NCBI GenBank assembly: GCA_003105305.1
Contig: PQAQ01000217.1
Coordinates: 1 to 9,042 of the forward strand
Direction: 5' to 3'
Source of the DNA: Candidatus Methylomirabilota bacterium
Lineage (GTDB): Bacteria > Methylomirabilota > Methylomirabilia > Methylomirabilales > Methylomirabilaceae
DNA length: 9,042 nucleotides
Shown here: positions 1 to 5,480 of the stretch, piece by piece
Layout: each line of letters starts with the position of its first letter
Position numbering within the stretch: the first letter of the stretch is position 1
Position numbers and translations under genes: made by a program
Notes under the pieces: model-generated
Databases searched by the model: none
What the model was told of the DNA's origin: nothing
Seen by the model: the letters and a program-made list of their open reading frames with translations, nothing else

Positions 1-318
1 CGGTTCGTGGTGGACAGTAACGGGCGGATCCTGGTTGAGGGACGGGAGGTCGATCGATTGCGAATCGTCGATCCGGATGCCGCCTCACTCGTCCGTGAAG
101 GCGGCACGCTCTTTGGCCTCAAGGCGAGCGCGCCGGAGCCGCCTGCCGCAAAAGGGGCGGAGATCCGTCAGGGGTTTCTGGAGGCATCGAATGTTGACGC
201 CGTGACGACGATGACGCAGTTTATGGTCTCGCTTCGCGCGGCAGAGGCCTATCAGAAGGCGATCCAGGCGCTGGATCAGAGCCTGAACCAGGCGGCCTCT
301 GAATTAAGCAGGATCTAA
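1..318 (+). CDS. flgF: Flagellar basal-body rod protein FlgF, C-terminal part (5' end outside window)
   Basis: This is the C-terminal ~105 residues of a distal/proximal rod protein of the FlgF/FlgG/FlgE family. The frame is open from base 1, so the GTG at 7 is internal and not the start. Visible are the family's D1 strand region (GRILVEGREVDRLRIVD) and the C-terminal helix with the signature QGFLEASNVDAVTTMTQF, then a helix ending in LNQAASELSRI that would pack with the missing N-terminal helix. The rod proteins are exported by the flagellar type III apparatus and assemble in the periplasm. Being directly upstream of a complete flgG makes FlgF the natural assignment; a second FlgG-like paralogue cannot be excluded because the N-terminus is missing. 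It is followed by an 83-base gap with a repeat and then flgG. Confidence 0.88.
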   Translation, partial: RFVVDSNGRILVEGREVDRLRIVDPDAASLVREGGTLFGLKASAPEPPAAKGAEIRQGFLEASNVDAVTTMTQFMVSLRAAEAYQKAIQALDQSLNQAASELSRI

Positions 319-401
319 GGTAACGGCTGAAGACTGAAGGCCGAGGCGACAACCTAACAGCCTTCAGCCTATCCACCTTCAGTCTCAACACGGAGGATAC
401 G
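319..401 (+). repeat. Degenerate heptamer inverted repeat between flgF and flgG
   Basis: The gap carries GGCTGAA-type heptamers in direct orientation (325-331, 332-338, 339-345 with drift) and their complements on the other side (CCTTCAGCC 361-369, CCTTCAGTCT 376-385). Alternative stems are possible: 334-341 with 360-367 (8 bp), or 331-340 with 376-385 (10 bp, perfect). It is transcribed within the operon and ends just before the flgG Shine-Dalgarno GGAGG (392-396). A hairpin here could stabilise or process the mRNA, or the element may only be a dispersed genomic repeat. There is no U-tract, so it does not look like a terminator. The repeats are directly seen; any function is inferred. Confidence 0.7.
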
Positions 402-1190
402 ATGATTCGAGCACTGTTCAGCGCTGCAGCCGGGATGCAGGCGCAGCAACTGAATCTGGACAACATTGCGAACAACCTGGCCAACGTGAATACGGCCGGA
501 TTCAAGCGGAGCCGCATCGATTTTCAGGACCTGTTTTACCAGTCGTTTCGGCCCGCCGGGGCGTCGACTGCGACCGGCGCCGAGCTTCCGGTCGGGATTG
601 AGGTCGGGCACGGGAGCAAACCGATCGCAACCCAGCGGATCTACGTCCAGGGCGATCCGCAGGAGACCGAGAACCCGCTTGACTTGATGATCGAAGGGGA
701 CGGGTTCTTTCAGGTCCTGCGTCCCGATGGGACGACGGCCTATACCCGCGCCGGCAGCTTCAAGCGCGACGCAAACGGTCGGATGGTCACGTCCGACGGG
801 TACGCCCTGCAGCCCGAGATGTCGATTCCCTCTCAGGCGATGACGGTTCACGTCGGCTCGGACGGCGTTGTGTCGGCGACGATTTCGGGGCAGACGGCCA
901 GCCAGCAGATCGGAACGATCGAACTCACTCGATTTATCAACCCCGCCGGCCTGCAGAGTGTGGGCAGAAATCTGTTTCTGGCGACCTCCGCCTCCGGAGA
1001 CCCGACCAGCGGCGCTCCCGGGACCCAGGGTCTGGGAACCATCAGCCAAGGGTTTTTGGAGCTGTCAAACGTCAAGGTGGTGGAGGAGATGGTCAACCTT
1101 ATTATGAGCCAGCGAGCCTATGAGGCGGGATCGAAGGCGGTTCAGGCAGCCGATGAGATGCTCCAGGTTTCAAACAATATCAGAAGATAA
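402..1190 (+). CDS. flgG: Flagellar basal-body rod protein FlgG (distal rod)
   Basis: FlgG builds the distal rod, the drive shaft crossing the peptidoglycan and the P and L rings. It is 262 residues, essentially the family's canonical length. The N-terminal helix MIRALFSAAAGMQAQQLNLD is followed by the rod/hook signature NIANNLANVNTAGFKR (residues 21-36). The D1 region contains GDGFFQVLRPDGTTAYTRAGSF, and the C-terminus has QGFLELSNVKVVEEMVNLIMSQRAYE, the classic FlgG ending that pairs with the N-helix. The ATG at 402 has Shine-Dalgarno GGAGG at 392-396. It lies 4 bases upstream of flgA, indicating co-transcription. Export is Sec-independent through the flagellar type III system, so no signal peptide is expected and none is seen. 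Confidence 0.97.
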   Translation: MIRALFSAAAGMQAQQLNLDNIANNLANVNTAGFKRSRIDFQDLFYQSFRPAGASTATGAELPVGIEVGHGSKPIATQRIYVQGDPQETENPLDLMIEGDGFFQVLRPDGTTAYTRAGSFKRDANGRMVTSDGYALQPEMSIPSQAMTVHVGSDGVVSATISGQTASQQIGTIELTRFINPAGLQSVGRNLFLATSASGDPTSGAPGTQGLGTISQGFLELSNVKVVEEMVNLIMSQRAYEAGSKAVQAADEMLQVSNNIRR

Positions 1191-1194
1191 GACG

Positions 1195-2253
1195 ATGAGA
1201 CGACGCGTCGTCGCCCGCCGCCCCCCCTGGTCGACCTACATAGCAGGCGTCCTGCCGGCGATCGTGATCGCCGTTGTGCAACCCGCGCTCGCCGGTCAGG
1301 GGCTGCCGGTAGAGCCGCGTGACCGCGCGCCTCGCGCCGTCATCCGGGTGAGGGAGACGGCGTCCGCGCAGGGGAAGGAGATCCTCCTCAAGGATCTCGC
1401 CGAGATCACCGCCGGGAATCGGTCGCTGTTGCAGGCGCTCGAAGCCCTGTCGGTCGGACAGGCGCCGCCGCCGGGCCTCACCAGGACGTTTGATCCGGCC
1501 CTGATCGTGATCAAATTGCGCCAGTATAAGATCGACCCCGCCGGAATCCGGATCGAATCGCCTCAACGCGTGGTCGTGGCCGGCGCACATCGTGTGATCG
1601 GCCGCGATCGACTGTTTGAGACGGCCAAGACGGCAGTGCTCAGAGGGCGAGAAGAGGATCTGACGCAGATTACAGTCCGACCCGACACGCTTCCGCCGGA
1701 TCTCGTGTTGCCGCCAGGAGAGGTTGAGTTGAGGGCCAGGCCGCGCCTGGTATCGTCCTGTCCTGAGCCGTGTCGACGGGTCGAGCTGGGATCGATTCCG
1801 GTTGTGGTAGAGGCGTGGGTGGATGGCCGGCTCTATCGGACCGTCTCGCTTGTCGTGAGAGTGTCGCTCATGCGCGAGGTGGTGGTGGCGAATTACCCCT
1901 TGCCCAGTCATGCGGTCGTGAAGGCGACGGACGTCCGTCTTGAGCGGCGGGACATCGGTCCGCTCTCCCACGAGCCGCTTCAAGACCCGACGCTGGCCGT
2001 CGGGCGACGAACGACCCGAATGCTGGCGATGGGAGACATTGTCCTCTCGGACGCGGTGGAACTGCCGCCGCTCATCCGGAAAGGGGATGTCGTCACCCTG
2101 ATGGTCGAAACCCCCGGCCTGCTCCTGACGGCCAAGGGGATCGCGCAGGAGGGGGGCAAAGCCGGTCAGGTGGTCCGGGTGAAAAACACGGCCTCCGGCC
2201 GGGAGGTGCTCGGGAAGGTGGAAAGCGAGAAGACGGTCCGGGTCGGATTGTAG
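1195..2253 (+). CDS. flgA: Flagellar P-ring assembly chaperone FlgA
   Basis: FlgA is a periplasmic chaperone needed for FlgI to polymerise into the P ring. The ATG at 1195 was chosen because it gives a proper signal peptide: basic MRRRVVARR, a hydrophobic stretch to residue ~30, and an ALA|GQ cleavage site after residue 33. An in-frame upstream start at 1120 would overlap flgG and bury this. The 352-residue product is longer than the ~220 residues of E. coli FlgA, with an extra domain at ~40-220. The conserved part is at the C-terminus: a SAF-like segment from residue 226 (MREVVVANYPLPSHAVVKATDV) and a final beta region with IRKGDVVTLMVETPGLLLTAKG, typical of the ChapFlgA domain. An unusual CPEPC motif (Cys189, Cys193) lies in a segment resembling a dispersed repeat. 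It is followed by flgH after 55 bases. Confidence 0.93.
   Translation: MRRRVVARRPPWSTYIAGVLPAIVIAVVQPALAGQGLPVEPRDRAPRAVIRVRETASAQGKEILLKDLAEITAGNRSLLQALEALSVGQAPPPGLTRTFDPALIVIKLRQYKIDPAGIRIESPQRVVVAGAHRVIGRDRLFETAKTAVLRGREEDLTQITVRPDTLPPDLVLPPGEVELRARPRLVSSCPEPCRRVELGSIPVVVEAWVDGRLYRTVSLVVRVSLMREVVVANYPLPSHAVVKATDVRLERRDIGPLSHEPLQDPTLAVGRRTTRMLAMGDIVLSDAVELPPLIRKGDVVTLMVETPGLLLTAKGIAQEGGKAGQVVRVKNTASGREVLGKVESEKTVRVGL
1757..1786 (+). repeat. Possible dispersed-repeat insertion inside flgA
   Basis: The stretch with core CCTGAGCCGTGTCGACGGGT (1762-1781) resembles a short dispersed repeat, roughly CCTGAGC-TGTCGAAGG, that I recall from many GC-rich environmental genomes. It stays in frame and encodes SCPEPCRRVE, including the only two cysteines noticed in FlgA, between the predicted beta strand ending RPRLVSS and the strand GSIPVVVEAW. 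The opposite strand reads PSTRLRTG, a peptide often produced by this repeat. Only one copy is visible in this window, so the identification rests on recall and not on repetition seen here. Confidence 0.35.
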
Positions 2254-2308
2254 GGAGGAGAGTGAGGGTGAATAGGCTGAGGGCTGAGGGCTGGAAGGGA
2301 ACAAGATA
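2254..2308 (+). repeat. Short tandem heptamers between flgA and flgH
   Basis: Three 7-bp units in tandem are present: AGGCTGA (2274-2280), GGGCTGA (2281-2287) and GGGCTGG (2288-2294). They are related to the GGCTGAA units between flgF and flgG, but only one arm is present here. The following GGAAGGGA (2293-2300) overlaps the last unit and acts as the flgH Shine-Dalgarno, 8 bases before its ATG. Repeat degeneration may therefore have supplied the ribosome-binding site. Confidence 0.6.
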
Positions 2309-2905
2309 ATGCAGAGGTCGATTGTGGCTTTTGCCTGTGCGAGTGTCATGCTGCTGATGACCGGCGAATCCTCGGGAGAGTCGTTGTGGCGGGATATCGG
2401 GAACGGTTTCCTGTTTGTCGATACCAAGGCGCGGCACGTGGGCGATATCGTGACGGTGCTGGTGACCGAATCGAGCAGCCTTAATCGCCAGGCGGAGACC
2501 AACACCAAGAAGGAGTCCACCAACTCCGCGAACCTGTCCAGCCTGTTCGGCCTGCATCTTGGGAATAACACGCAGTACGCCTTTGAAGGAGCCAACGAGC
2601 ACAAGGGGTCCGGTTCGGTTACGCGAAGCGACGCGGTCACGGCGAGTGTCGCGGCGCGGGTCGTTAAAGTATTGCCGAGCGGCAATCTGATCATTGAAGG
2701 ACGTCGGGCGGTCCGGACCAACGACGAAAACCAATATCTGGCCATCAGCGGGGTGATCCGATCGGTGGACATTACCCCGGCGAATACCATTTTATCGAGC
2801 CAGATCGCCGACGCGGAGGTCGTGCTCGAGGGCAAGGGCGCCCTGGCGGAGAAGCAGCGCCCCGGCCTTCTGAACCGTTTCGCCGATTGGCTGTTCCTGT
2901 ACTGA
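2309..2905 (+). CDS. flgH: Flagellar L-ring protein FlgH
   Basis: FlgH forms the L ring around the distal rod at the outer membrane. The 198-residue product carries the family core SLWRDIGNGFLFVDTKARHVGDIVTVLVTESSS (about residues 25-58) and the C-terminal half with VKVLPSGNLIIEGRRAVRTNDENQYLAISGVIRSVDI, the most conserved FlgH block, ending DWLFLY. The ATG at 2309 has Shine-Dalgarno GGAAGGGA (2293-2300). The N-terminus is an export signal (MQRSIVAFACASVMLLMTG), but the usual lipoprotein cysteine is missing: at the expected lipobox, LMTG, the next residue is Glu20, and the only early Cys (Cys10) is inside the hydrophobic core. Cleavage by signal peptidase I near SSG|ES is a guess. Its TGA overlaps a possible flgI ATG by one base. 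Confidence 0.96.
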   Translation: MQRSIVAFACASVMLLMTGESSGESLWRDIGNGFLFVDTKARHVGDIVTVLVTESSSLNRQAETNTKKESTNSANLSSLFGLHLGNNTQYAFEGANEHKGSGSVTRSDAVTASVAARVVKVLPSGNLIIEGRRAVRTNDENQYLAISGVIRSVDITPANTILSSQIADAEVVLEGKGALAEKQRPGLLNRFADWLFLY

Positions 2906-2916
2906 TGGGGTGTGAC

Positions 2917-4131
2917 ATGTTGAAGGGAGGGTTTGGGGTTTTGGGTTCAGGGTGTAGGGTGGGCGCCTCGCATCTTCGACCCTATACCCCAGACCCTATA
3001 CCCTGTACTCTTTCCTATGCGGTGCGAATCGTGGCGATGGCGGCCACTATCGTGGCTGTCTTAAACGTGGTCGCGCCCACCAACGTCCTGGCCGAGGCCA
3101 GGATCAAGGATATCGCCAAGGTCCAGGGGGTCAGGGAAAACGAGCTGTTCGGATACGGTCTGGTAGTGGGGCTTGCCGGAACCGGCGACCGGACGCAGGT
3201 CACCTTTACGATTCAGACCGTGGTCAGCATGCTCAAAAAGCTGGGCATCACGATCCCGGCCGAGCGTCTGACACTTAAAAACGTCGCGGCTGTCATGGTG
3301 ACGGCGAAGCTGCCGCCGTTCGCCAAAGCGGGCAGCACCCTGGACGTGACGGTCTCATCGATCGGGGACGCGACGAGCCTTCATGGCGGCACGTTACTCA
3401 TTACCCCGCTTCAGGCGGCCGATGGGCAGGTCTACGCAGTGGCGCAGGGCGCGCTCTCGATAGGGGGATTCAATTTCGAAGCCGGAGGAACTGGCGAAAA
3501 GGTCCAAAAGAACCATCCGACTGCAGGCAGGGTGCCCAATGGTGCCATTGTAGAGCGGGAGCCGTCCGTAGAATTTTTAAAGGCCCGGCAACTGCAGCTC
3601 GTGCTCACCAATCCAGATTTTACCACGGCTCTCCGCATGGCCCAGGCTGTCGAGAAATCGCTTGGGGCGGAAACCCGGGCGAAGGACGCCTCCACGGTCG
3701 AGGTCCGTGTGCCGGACTCGTATCTGTCCAATCCGGTCGAACTGATTGCGGCGATCGAGAATGTGGGCGTCGCGCCTGATATGCCCGCAAAGGTGGTGGT
3801 CAATGAACGGACGGGGACGATTATTATGGGCAGTCAGGTGCGCATCTCGACAGTGGCGATTGCCCACAGCAACCTGAGCCTCCAGATTCGGACGGAACTG
3901 CAGGTGTCCCAACCCGCTCCGTTCTCGGAAGGCAAGACGACCGTCGTACCCAAGTCCGAAGTGGAGGCTCGAGAAGATAAGACCCGCCTCAACCTTGTCA
4001 GCGAGGGCGTCAGCATCGGGGATGTCATCAAGGCGCTGAACGCGCTGGCGGTGACGCCGCGCGATATGATCGCGCTGCTGCAGGCGATCAAGGCGGCCGG
4101 CGCCTTGCAGGGCGAACTGGAGATTTTGTAA
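2917..4131 (+). CDS. flgI: Flagellar P-ring protein FlgI (N-terminal extension or misplaced start)
   Basis: FlgI forms the P ring in the peptidoglycan layer after Sec export. The mature protein begins EARIKDIAKVQGVRENELFGYGLVVGLAGTGD and runs to a C-terminus of DMIALLQAIKAAGALQGELEIL, full family length and well conserved. The start is the problem. ATG 2917 (or 2905, in a TGATG overlap with the flgH stop) has GGGG upstream but yields 404 residues, with ~35-40 extra residues before the signal peptide, encoded by a heptamer inverted repeat. Starting at GTG 3022 (369 residues) or ATG 3037 (364 residues) matches the usual ~365-residue precursor and gives signal peptide MAATIVAVLNVVAPTNVLA|EA, but neither has a visible Shine-Dalgarno. 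I favour translation from 2917 or 2905, because only these have ribosome-binding support. flgJ follows after 18 bases. Confidence 0.95.
   Translation: MLKGGFGVLGSGCRVGASHLRPYTPDPIPCTLSYAVRIVAMAATIVAVLNVVAPTNVLAEARIKDIAKVQGVRENELFGYGLVVGLAGTGDRTQVTFTIQTVVSMLKKLGITIPAERLTLKNVAAVMVTAKLPPFAKAGSTLDVTVSSIGDATSLHGGTLLITPLQAADGQVYAVAQGALSIGGFNFEAGGTGEKVQKNHPTAGRVPNGAIVEREPSVEFLKARQLQLVLTNPDFTTALRMAQAVEKSLGAETRAKDASTVEVRVPDSYLSNPVELIAAIENVGVAPDMPAKVVVNERTGTIIMGSQVRISTVAIAHSNLSLQIRTELQVSQPAPFSEGKTTVVPKSEVEAREDKTRLNLVSEGVSIGDVIKALNALAVTPRDMIALLQAIKAAGALQGELEIL
2929..3014 (+). repeat. Heptamer inverted repeat inside the 5' end of flgI
   Basis: The left arm is five tandem heptamers: GGGTTTG, GGGTTTT, GGGTTCA, GGGTGTA, GGGTGGG (2929-2963). 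The right arm is the complementary type: CCCTATA, CCCCAGA, CCCTATA, CCCTGTA (2980-3007), with a decayed unit after it. The arms pair in register; the best block is 2950-2960 with 2979-2989 (11 bp, one G-U), with about 18 bases between. The repeat is open in the flgI frame and would encode a Gly-rich then Pro/Tyr-rich peptide (PYTPDPIPCTLSY). It probably inserted into the n-region of the signal-peptide coding sequence. In RNA it would form a long imperfect hairpin immediately after the first possible start codons. Confidence 0.75.
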
Positions 4132-4137
4132 TGCCGA

Positions 4138-4143
4138 TTGGAG
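4138..4143 (+). promoter_or_regulatory. Shine-Dalgarno deciding the flgJ start
   Basis: TTGGAG sits 6 bases before the GTG at 4150 and is the only good ribosome-binding site near the start of flgJ. It supports GTG 4150 over the upstream TTG at 4138, which is itself part of the site, and over the ATG at 4131, which is out of frame. Confidence 0.6.
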
Positions 4144-4149
4144 ACGCCA

Positions 4150-4503
4150 GTGGAAATCTCTGATGTATCGTCTGGGCGCCATCCCGCGCAACAGACGGCG
4201 AAGTCGGTAGAGCAGAAGCTCAAGGAGACGACGCAGGAGTTTGAGGCGATCTTAATTGCCTCTCTCCTCAAGGATGCGCAGCCGAGCGCGCAGGCCGGGC
4301 CGTTTGCCGGCGGGCTGTCGCACGATCTGTATCAGCAATTGTTCGTCGATGAGGTTGCCAAGGCGATTGCTCGCAGCGGAGGGATCGGGGTAGGAAAAAT
4401 GCTGGAGCGGCAATTGCGAGGGATCGCACGGGCCGGCGCCCACGAAAATCATGTTAAGAACTCTCCTCACGTTGCCGATATCAAGACTAAAGGTGGCGAA
4501 TAG
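4150..4503 (+). CDS. flgJ: FlgJ-type rod-binding protein, single domain (no muramidase)
   Basis: This is the rod-capping/rod-binding half of FlgJ, which aids rod assembly in the periplasm. From GTG 4150 it is 117 residues. The conserved core is QEFEAILIASLLKDAQ (residues 29-44), then GGLSHDLYQQLFVDEVAKAIARSGGIGVGKMLERQL (54-89), the typical Rod-binding domain ending in SGGIG. There is no C-terminal glucosaminidase domain as in E. coli FlgJ (~313 residues), so peptidoglycan opening must rely on another enzyme. The last ~25 residues (AGAHENHVKNSPHVADIKTKGGE) look unconserved, and their DNA contains a sigma-28 promoter match. The start is uncertain: TTG 4138 is an alternative with poor spacing, and ATG 4131 overlaps the flgI stop as TAATG but is in another frame. 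Confidence 0.9.
   Translation: MEISDVSSGRHPAQQTAKSVEQKLKETTQEFEAILIASLLKDAQPSAQAGPFAGGLSHDLYQQLFVDEVAKAIARSGGIGVGKMLERQLRGIARAGAHENHVKNSPHVADIKTKGGE
4455..4481 (+). promoter_or_regulatory. Candidate sigma-28 (FliA) promoter for flgM and downstream genes
   Basis: TAAG (4455-4458), exactly 15 bases, then GCCGATAT (4474-4481). The enterobacterial FliA consensus is TAAA-N15-GCCGATAA, so the match is 3/4 at -35 and 7/8 at -10 with perfect spacing. It lies in the poorly conserved tail of flgJ and would start transcription near 4488-4490, about 80 bases before flgM. A late-class promoter at flgM is known in Salmonella, where FlgM feeds back on its own sigma factor. That precedent supports the reading, but usage here is inferred. 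Confidence 0.55.
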
Positions 4504-4505
4504 CG

Positions 4506-4536
4506 ATCACCGGTCCGCCATGAGCGGATCGGTGAT
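4506..4536 (+). other. Strong RNA hairpin in the flgJ-flgM gap
   Basis: The arms ATCACCGGTCCGC (4506-4518) and GCGGATCGGTGAT (4524-4536) pair over 13 bp with one G-U, closing a 5-base loop CATGA. There is no U-tract after it (TCTGAAGG follows), so an intrinsic terminator is unlikely. It falls between the candidate sigma-28 start site and the flgM Shine-Dalgarno, about 18 bases before the latter, so it would be in the leader of a late flgM transcript and in the long operon mRNA. mRNA stabilisation or processing, or binding of a regulator, are possible roles. The structure is seen; the role is not. Confidence 0.7.
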
Positions 4537-4568
4537 ATCTGAAGGCTGCATGTTAAAGGAGTAGGCCG

Positions 4569-4877
4569 GTGAAAATCGAGAATCGCGGCAACAACGCACA
4601 CATTAATCCTCGTCTGAATCGGGTCCAGGACGCGGCAGAACGGTCGGAGTCGAAAGAGTCGGCGCAGACTCGCAACGCGTCCGGCGACCGCGTTGAGCTG
4701 TCAGAGGCGGCGAAGACGCTTCAGCAGGCTCGAACGCTTCTGGCGGCCTCGCCCGAGGTGCGCGCCGAAAAGGTCGCGGAACTCAAGAGTATGATCCAGC
4801 GTGGCGTGTACAACGTGAAAGGTCGGGAGGTCGCGGCGAAAATGATCGGAAGGGGACTGTTTGATCAGCTTGTGTAG
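4569..4877 (+). CDS. flgM: Anti-sigma-28 factor FlgM
   Basis: FlgM binds and inhibits the flagellar sigma factor FliA until the hook is finished and FlgM is exported through it. The product is 102 residues, the usual size. The N-terminal ~37 residues are polar and low in order-promoting residues, as expected for the disordered export region. They are followed by the family signature SGDRVELSEAAKTLQQAR (38-55) and the C-terminal sigma-binding helices SPEVRAEKVAELKSMIQRGVYNVKGREVAAKMI. The start is GTG 4569 with a near-perfect Shine-Dalgarno AAAGGAG (4555-4561, 7-base spacing), the strongest such site in this part of the window. A candidate sigma-28 promoter and a hairpin lie upstream. Its cognate sigma factor is not in the window. 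Confidence 0.95.
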   Translation: MKIENRGNNAHINPRLNRVQDAAERSESKESAQTRNASGDRVELSEAAKTLQQARTLLAASPEVRAEKVAELKSMIQRGVYNVKGREVAAKMIGRGLFDQLV

Positions 4878-4925
4878 CAATCTGGGGCAGTCAATGATCG
4901 GCAATCGCCTTCCGGCTGTCGACTG

Positions 4926-5468
4926 ATGGCCGGCCGCTTACGATTCCAGGGGATGATGGCTCACGCGATGATGATGCTGTTGGAAGACTTGACTCAGGTG
5001 CTCGAACAAGAGACCGAGAAGTATGAATCGCTGCTCCGACTCCTCAGTCAGGAGCGTGGCCTGATCGCCAGCGGCGATCTGGCGGCCTTGGGCGAACTGG
5101 TGAAGCGTAAGGAGACCCTGACGCTCGAACTGAAGATCATCCAAGAGGCTCGCGCGAGCCTCTTGACCAGGATCAGCGCGACGCGCGGCATCCCGTTGGT
5201 GGAACTGACGCTCTTCCGTGTGGCCGGCCTTGTGCCCGCCTCGCATTCGACGCGATACCGGACGACCCTGGATCGACTGGCGTTGCTGGCGACCGCCCTG
5301 GCGGAAGAGAACAACTGGAACGCGGCGCTCCTGGATCGGTCGATCGCCTATATCAGGGGGTCGCTCTCATTCCTTATGTCGGCGGTGACCCCCGTGCCCC
5401 TCTATCAGGGGGACGGGTCGATCGCGGCGCAGTCGCCGTCGCTGTCGGTGCTGAACAGCCAGGTATGA
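4926..5468 (+). CDS. flgN: Flagellar export chaperone FlgN
   Basis: FlgN is the cytoplasmic chaperone for the junction proteins FlgK and FlgL, both encoded just downstream. The protein is 180 residues from ATG 4926, helical and coiled-coil-like: MMMLLEDLTQVLEQETEKYESLLRLLSQERGLIASGDLAALGELVKRKETLTLELKIIQEAR, which fits the FlgN pattern of an early Leu-rich helix, then the D-x-x-x-L and (V/R)KE segment. The last ~40 residues (from about TPVPLYQGDG) look non-helical. The start is uncertain: ATG 4926 has little Shine-Dalgarno, while the in-frame ATGs at 4953, 4956 and 4968 follow a GGGG at 4949-4952 with varied spacing. Assignment rests on pattern and position between flgM and flgK, since FlgN sequences diverge strongly. 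Confidence 0.85.
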   Translation: MAGRLRFQGMMAHAMMMLLEDLTQVLEQETEKYESLLRLLSQERGLIASGDLAALGELVKRKETLTLELKIIQEARASLLTRISATRGIPLVELTLFRVAGLVPASHSTRYRTTLDRLALLATALAEENNWNAALLDRSIAYIRGSLSFLMSAVTPVPLYQGDGSIAAQSPSLSVLNSQV

Positions 5469-5480
5469 GGTAAGCCGTAC

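Noticed and set aside
103..118. Sigma-54-like CGGCACG-N4-TTGG inside flgF
   Set aside because: The -12 GC is replaced by GG and the first base of the -24 element is off; it lies deep in coding sequence with no gene start nearby.
1180..2835. 551-codon open frame on the minus strand across flgA and flgH
   Set aside because: It is antisense to two clearly conserved genes, shows no recognisable domain, and long open antisense frames are common at this GC content.
4131..4163. 10-codon open frame as a gene
   Set aside because: It is too short to support as a product and overlaps flgJ; it is kept only as a start-site observation.
4506..4540. Hairpin as an intrinsic terminator after flgJ
   Set aside because: The stem is followed by TCTGAAGG rather than a run of T, and the downstream gene continues on the same strand.
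4878..4925. CAGTC...GACTG inverted pair in the flgM-flgN gap
   Set aside because: Five base pairs separated by a long loop is within chance expectation.
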